Positions 41,365 through 44,070 of a stretch of DNA of 44,070 nucleotides are shown piece by piece (position 1 is the stretch's first letter; each line of letters starts with the position of its first letter). This DNA comes from CAZSNT01 sp964607765. GTDB taxonomy: Bacteria > Verrucomicrobiota > Lentisphaeria > Oligosphaerales > JABHEG01. The position numbers and the translations under genes were made by a program. The stretch covers positions 1 to 44,070 of the forward strand of contig CAZSNT010000079.1 of assembly GCA_964607765.1 (NCBI GenBank), in the 5' to 3' direction. Under the pieces are notes generated by a model. The model was not told where the DNA came from. It saw nothing but the letters and a program-made list of their open reading frames with translations, and searched no databases.

Positions 41365-43773
41365 TCATCTGCTCGTGGGCCGTGGTATGATCAGGCCCAT
41401 TACAGAGTTCGCGGGCACGAAGATCGGCTCGCCGGGCCGGCAATCGAAAGAAAACTCATACGGGGCCACCAGGTCGTGGTCGTTCTCGTTGCCGAGGAAT
41501 GGGTGACCGGCGGTCATGAGCAGGCAGGTAGCGGTCGTGGCGACAACTCCCGGCAGATCCAGTGTGACAGCCTGCCAGGATACAGCTTCCCGGCTGGTGA
41601 CGACCACCCCGTAGCTGTCCGGACGACTGAACACGACAGCTTTCAGGCCGTCGCTGGTCTCGTTGGTGACGGGCAGCCGCTCGGCGCCGCGACAGCGTGC
41701 GTAGATCGTGTGCATGATCTGCTCGGGCCGGTTGTAATAGGGGGCTGTCGGATTGCTCAGAGTGGGCCCTTGCACCTGCGAGAACCAGTACCCCGTGAAC
41801 AGGCACCACTTGTTGGCGCCGAGAATCAAAGGCGATTCAATCAGATGCCGCCACATGTCGGCCACGAGCACCGGCGACGTGACCGAGGTCATGAACTCGC
41901 GGTTCTTCGCGTTGCCCATGCCGAACTCGCTCACAATGGTCGGGAGCGTGCGGCCCAGGTGCTTGCGCATCTGCGCCTCGAGCTCACGGAGTCTGCCGGG
42001 GATGCTGTCGGCCAGGCGCATGCCGGCCGTTACTTGGTGGGGTTGCCCTTCCAGCTTGGTGTAGTTGCCCACTCGCGGCATTAGGTAGATGTGGAACTGG
42101 AACGCATCGGCGTGGCGGCCGGCATGGCGCAGCACGGTCTCGTTCCACTCACTGTCCGGCCCTCCGTTCATGATCACTGTGATGCCGGGATCTCTGGCCT
42201 TCATCGCCTCCACGTAGTCCGGGAAGGCAGCTGCATACTCCTCAGCGCTGCAGGAGCCGACGGGGTCGGGGCCGTACGACTCATTGCCCACTTCCCAGTA
42301 CTTGACGCCGTAGGGAGCGGGATGCCCGTTCTCGGCGCGGCGCCTGCCCAGGGTGGTGGTCACGGGACCGTTGCAGTACTCCACCCAGTCGGCGGCCAAC
42401 CGGATTCTCTCGGGAGCCGACTTCACGTACTCGAAGACAAACGGGTGACGGATGCCTTTGGGGTGCTCGTTGGGGTCGACTTTCGACGGCTGGTCTTTGA
42501 GGAATGCGGTCGTGATGATCGGGACCATCTTCTCTTCCTCGCAGAACCGCAGGTACTCGTCCACCCCGAAGTTGGGCGTTCCCCGGGACGTGCCGTTGTG
42601 GTAGTTGATGAGATCCCTGCGCTGCGCCAGCGGCCCGATTGTGTCACGCCAGTTGAACACGTCAGCGTTGCACCCGCCCGGGTAGCGCAGAAACGTGATG
42701 TCCATGGGACGGATGCGTGCCAGAAAGCCGTCCTGGAACCTGCCGCGCTCGGAATCGTATGGAGCGCTCAAGTTCTGCGTGTTGATGTTGTTGCCGAACA
42801 CAAGGGGATTCACCGGGGCGGACGGCCCCGTTGCGGCTCGCAGATTGGCCGTGGCAGGCGCGAGGCCCGCACTCGCAAGTTGACGCACGCGTGCACGCAG
42901 ACCCGCAATCTCACAGACGCGGTCATTCAGGGCGTGCCCCGTCATTCCGTCAACCCCCGCAGCAAGCGCCTTGGTCCGGGCGGCCAGAGCTCTCGCAAGC
43001 TGCTCCCGATGCGTCTGTCCGTCAGCAAACTCGTGTGTGTCCATTGCGGGGACGGCGTCCAGCAACTTTCCCCGGACCGCAGCGTTCCAGTATCGCCGAG
43101 GCACATGCCGCGGCCCCGTGAAGACCTGCACAATTCCCCCGTCCAGCGTCTTCACGGTCAGGCTGGCCGCATCGAGCTTGGCGTAAGCGTCGCGCTCCTG
43201 CTTCGCAAGGAAGCGGTCCAGGGCCGCCTGATCCGGAAAACGCGGGTCGAGGCTGACCCGGAGCCGTGCCCAGCTTGCCTTGCCCGTGCAGGCTTGCAGT
43301 CCGATGCTGACTCGGGCCCATTCCAGGTCCGCCGGCATGTTCACCACGTAGCGGTGTCGTTCCCAGTCGAACGTGCCTGAGAAGTCGCTGTAGAGGGTGG
43401 TTGAGTAGTTGGGTTGCGTCGCGTCTCGGGCTTTGAAGGAGACCATCGCCTTGGCATTCAGATAGTGTCTGGCGCCGGTCTCGACGCCGTCTGCTTTGCG
43501 CCACAGGTCCAGCAGAACGGCTCTGCCGGCTACTCGTGCGGTAGGGAGGTCGACGGACAGCGTGCCCGTGTCCGGCGCCGTGGCTTCGATGGTCAGAGCA
43601 GGGCCGCCGTCCGCTCCCCGGGAAGCCGACAGTGTCCCGATCGCCTCCCGGTCTCCATGCCACGCGGGAAGTGCGAGGTCCGCAAAGTCCTCCCGGAAGA
43701 TCAGTTCGGCGTCCGGCTCGGCGGCCAGGAGGGCAGTGCAGCCGGCCAGCATAGACAGAATCTCACAACGCAT
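41365..43773 (-). CDS. Secreted GH51-like alpha-L-arabinofuranosidase
   Basis: 802 residues with a signal peptide (MRCEILSMLAGCTALLA). Residues about 20-200 form a carbohydrate-binding-type beta sandwich. The catalytic barrel of clan GH-A starts near 325: VFGNNINTQNL, FLRYPGG, YGVKYWEVGNESYG with the acid/base Glu498, and TIVSEFGMGN with the nucleophile Glu616. These match GH51-type arabinofuranosidases, though GH39/GH79-like families share the layout. The substrate is probably a hemicellulose or pectin side chain, or another arabinosyl/related glycan. GGAGATG lies about 8 nt before the ATG. It fits the sulfatase and fucosidase genes in a polysaccharide-use region. Confidence 0.85.
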   Translation of the reverse strand: MRCEILSMLAGCTALLAAEPDAELIFREDFADLALPAWHGDREAIGTLSASRGADGGPALTIEATAPDTGTLSVDLPTARVAGRAVLLDLWRKADGVETGARHYLNAKAMVSFKARDATQPNYSTTLYSDFSGTFDWERHRYVVNMPADLEWARVSIGLQACTGKASWARLRVSLDPRFPDQAALDRFLAKQERDAYAKLDAASLTVKTLDGGIVQVFTGPRHVPRRYWNAAVRGKLLDAVPAMDTHEFADGQTHREQLARALAARTKALAAGVDGMTGHALNDRVCEIAGLRARVRQLASAGLAPATANLRAATGPSAPVNPLVFGNNINTQNLSAPYDSERGRFQDGFLARIRPMDITFLRYPGGCNADVFNWRDTIGPLAQRRDLINYHNGTSRGTPNFGVDEYLRFCEEEKMVPIITTAFLKDQPSKVDPNEHPKGIRHPFVFEYVKSAPERIRLAADWVEYCNGPVTTTLGRRRAENGHPAPYGVKYWEVGNESYGPDPVGSCSAEEYAAAFPDYVEAMKARDPGITVIMNGGPDSEWNETVLRHAGRHADAFQFHIYLMPRVGNYTKLEGQPHQVTAGMRLADSIPGRLRELEAQMRKHLGRTLPTIVSEFGMGNAKNREFMTSVTSPVLVADMWRHLIESPLILGANKWCLFTGYWFSQVQGPTLSNPTAPYYNRPEQIMHTIYARCRGAERLPVTNETSDGLKAVVFSRPDSYGVVVTSREAVSWQAVTLDLPGVVATTATCLLMTAGHPFLGNENDHDLVAPYEFSFDCRPGEPIFVPANSVMGLIIPRPTSR

Positions 43774-44070
43774 CGTACATCTCCGGTTCGGTGGTTGGTC
43801 AACGGCGCCTAATCTAGCGTGTCTGACTCGCGTTTTCCGGCCATGGCCGAGTGGCGCTCAAAGATGGGGTTGGAAAACGATCCCCACGGCCTCGTGCCGT
43901 GGGTGCTGTCCGGAAAAGTAACAGTTCAGTCTCGTGCGGCATCCGCACCCCCCCCGTAGCCCGGCTCTCCTGAGCCGGGTGTCCCGGCGTGCCTCCGGAT
44001 AGAGCGGAACAACAAGGACACCCGGCTCAGGAGAGCCGGGCCTGGCGTTTGGACATTTGGTTGACTGCCG
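43774..44070. repeat. Repeat-rich upstream region (palindrome families A and C)
   Basis: An outer pair TTTTCCGG (43833-43840) and CCGGAAAA (43910-43917) encloses family A copy 3 (hairpin core 43883-43903). Palindromes C4 (CCCGGCTC-TCCT-GAGCCGGG, 43960-43979) and C5 (44021-44040, loop AGGA) are inverse copies of each other, 26 of 27 bases over 43958-43984 and 44016-44042, so they can pair with each other or fold alone. No gene is visible. A promoter for the GH51-like gene should lie here but none is clear. Confidence 0.8.

Overview
The window comes from a GC-rich bacterium whose gene content fits the PVC superphylum or a neighbouring phylum (Kiritimatiellota/Lentisphaerota, Planctomycetota or Hydrogenedentota). 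The pointers are secreted sulfatases, a GH95 fucosidase, uroporphyrinogen-decarboxylase-like proteins, SMP-30 and Gfo/Idh/MocA proteins, PQQ propellers, an HzsA-related protein and a DUF4159-MoxR-DUF58-VWA-DUF4175 cluster. No rRNA, tRNA or marker gene is visible, so the phylum is an inference. A 100-N assembly gap (37334-37433) lies inside a minisatellite, so this is a scaffold from a draft or metagenome assembly.

Left part (1-16.4 kb). Two gene relics (sulfatase C-terminus, formylglycine-generating-enzyme fold) precede a secreted BNR/sialidase-like protein. A minus-strand run follows, read from 5899 down to 1898: RHH antitoxin, PIN toxin, UroD-like protein, secreted unknown, Gfo/Idh/MocA protein. 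The first three are linked by 4-nt overlaps. On the plus strand are two sulfatases overlapping by 1 nt, a giant secreted fusion (glutamine-amidotransferase-like, HzsA-like, two CxxCH haem sites, FGE-like), an SMP-30 lactonase and a second UroD-like protein. Together these suggest breakdown of sulfated, possibly methylated and fucosylated, polysaccharide.

Middle (16.8-22.8 kb). A GH95 alpha-L-fucosidase and a secreted fusion of a SAM-methyltransferase fold to two PQQ-like propellers.

Right part (23-41 kb). A long plus-strand cluster: PA14/PKD/jelly-roll secreted protein, tandem DUF4159 protein, FHA-MoxR AAA ATPase, DUF58 protein, BatA-like VWA membrane protein, second VWA membrane protein, secreted unknown and DUF4175-like giant. 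The core resembles MoxR/VWA chaperone systems, here with a phosphothreonine-reading FHA domain fused to the ATPase. A convergent two-TM protein and a GH51-like arabinofuranosidase close the window on the minus strand.

The intergenic DNA is unusual. At least three dispersed palindrome families recur (A, B, C), and B and C show compensatory base changes in their stems. There is a MITE-like 145-bp element, a cluster of four GC-rich hairpins, and 6-, 7- and 10-bp minisatellites that sit upstream of genes. The same CTAACGA-type heptamer followed by CACGGAGG lies at the ribosome-binding site of two genes 23 kb apart. Apart from the RHH antitoxin, no transcription regulator is encoded here.
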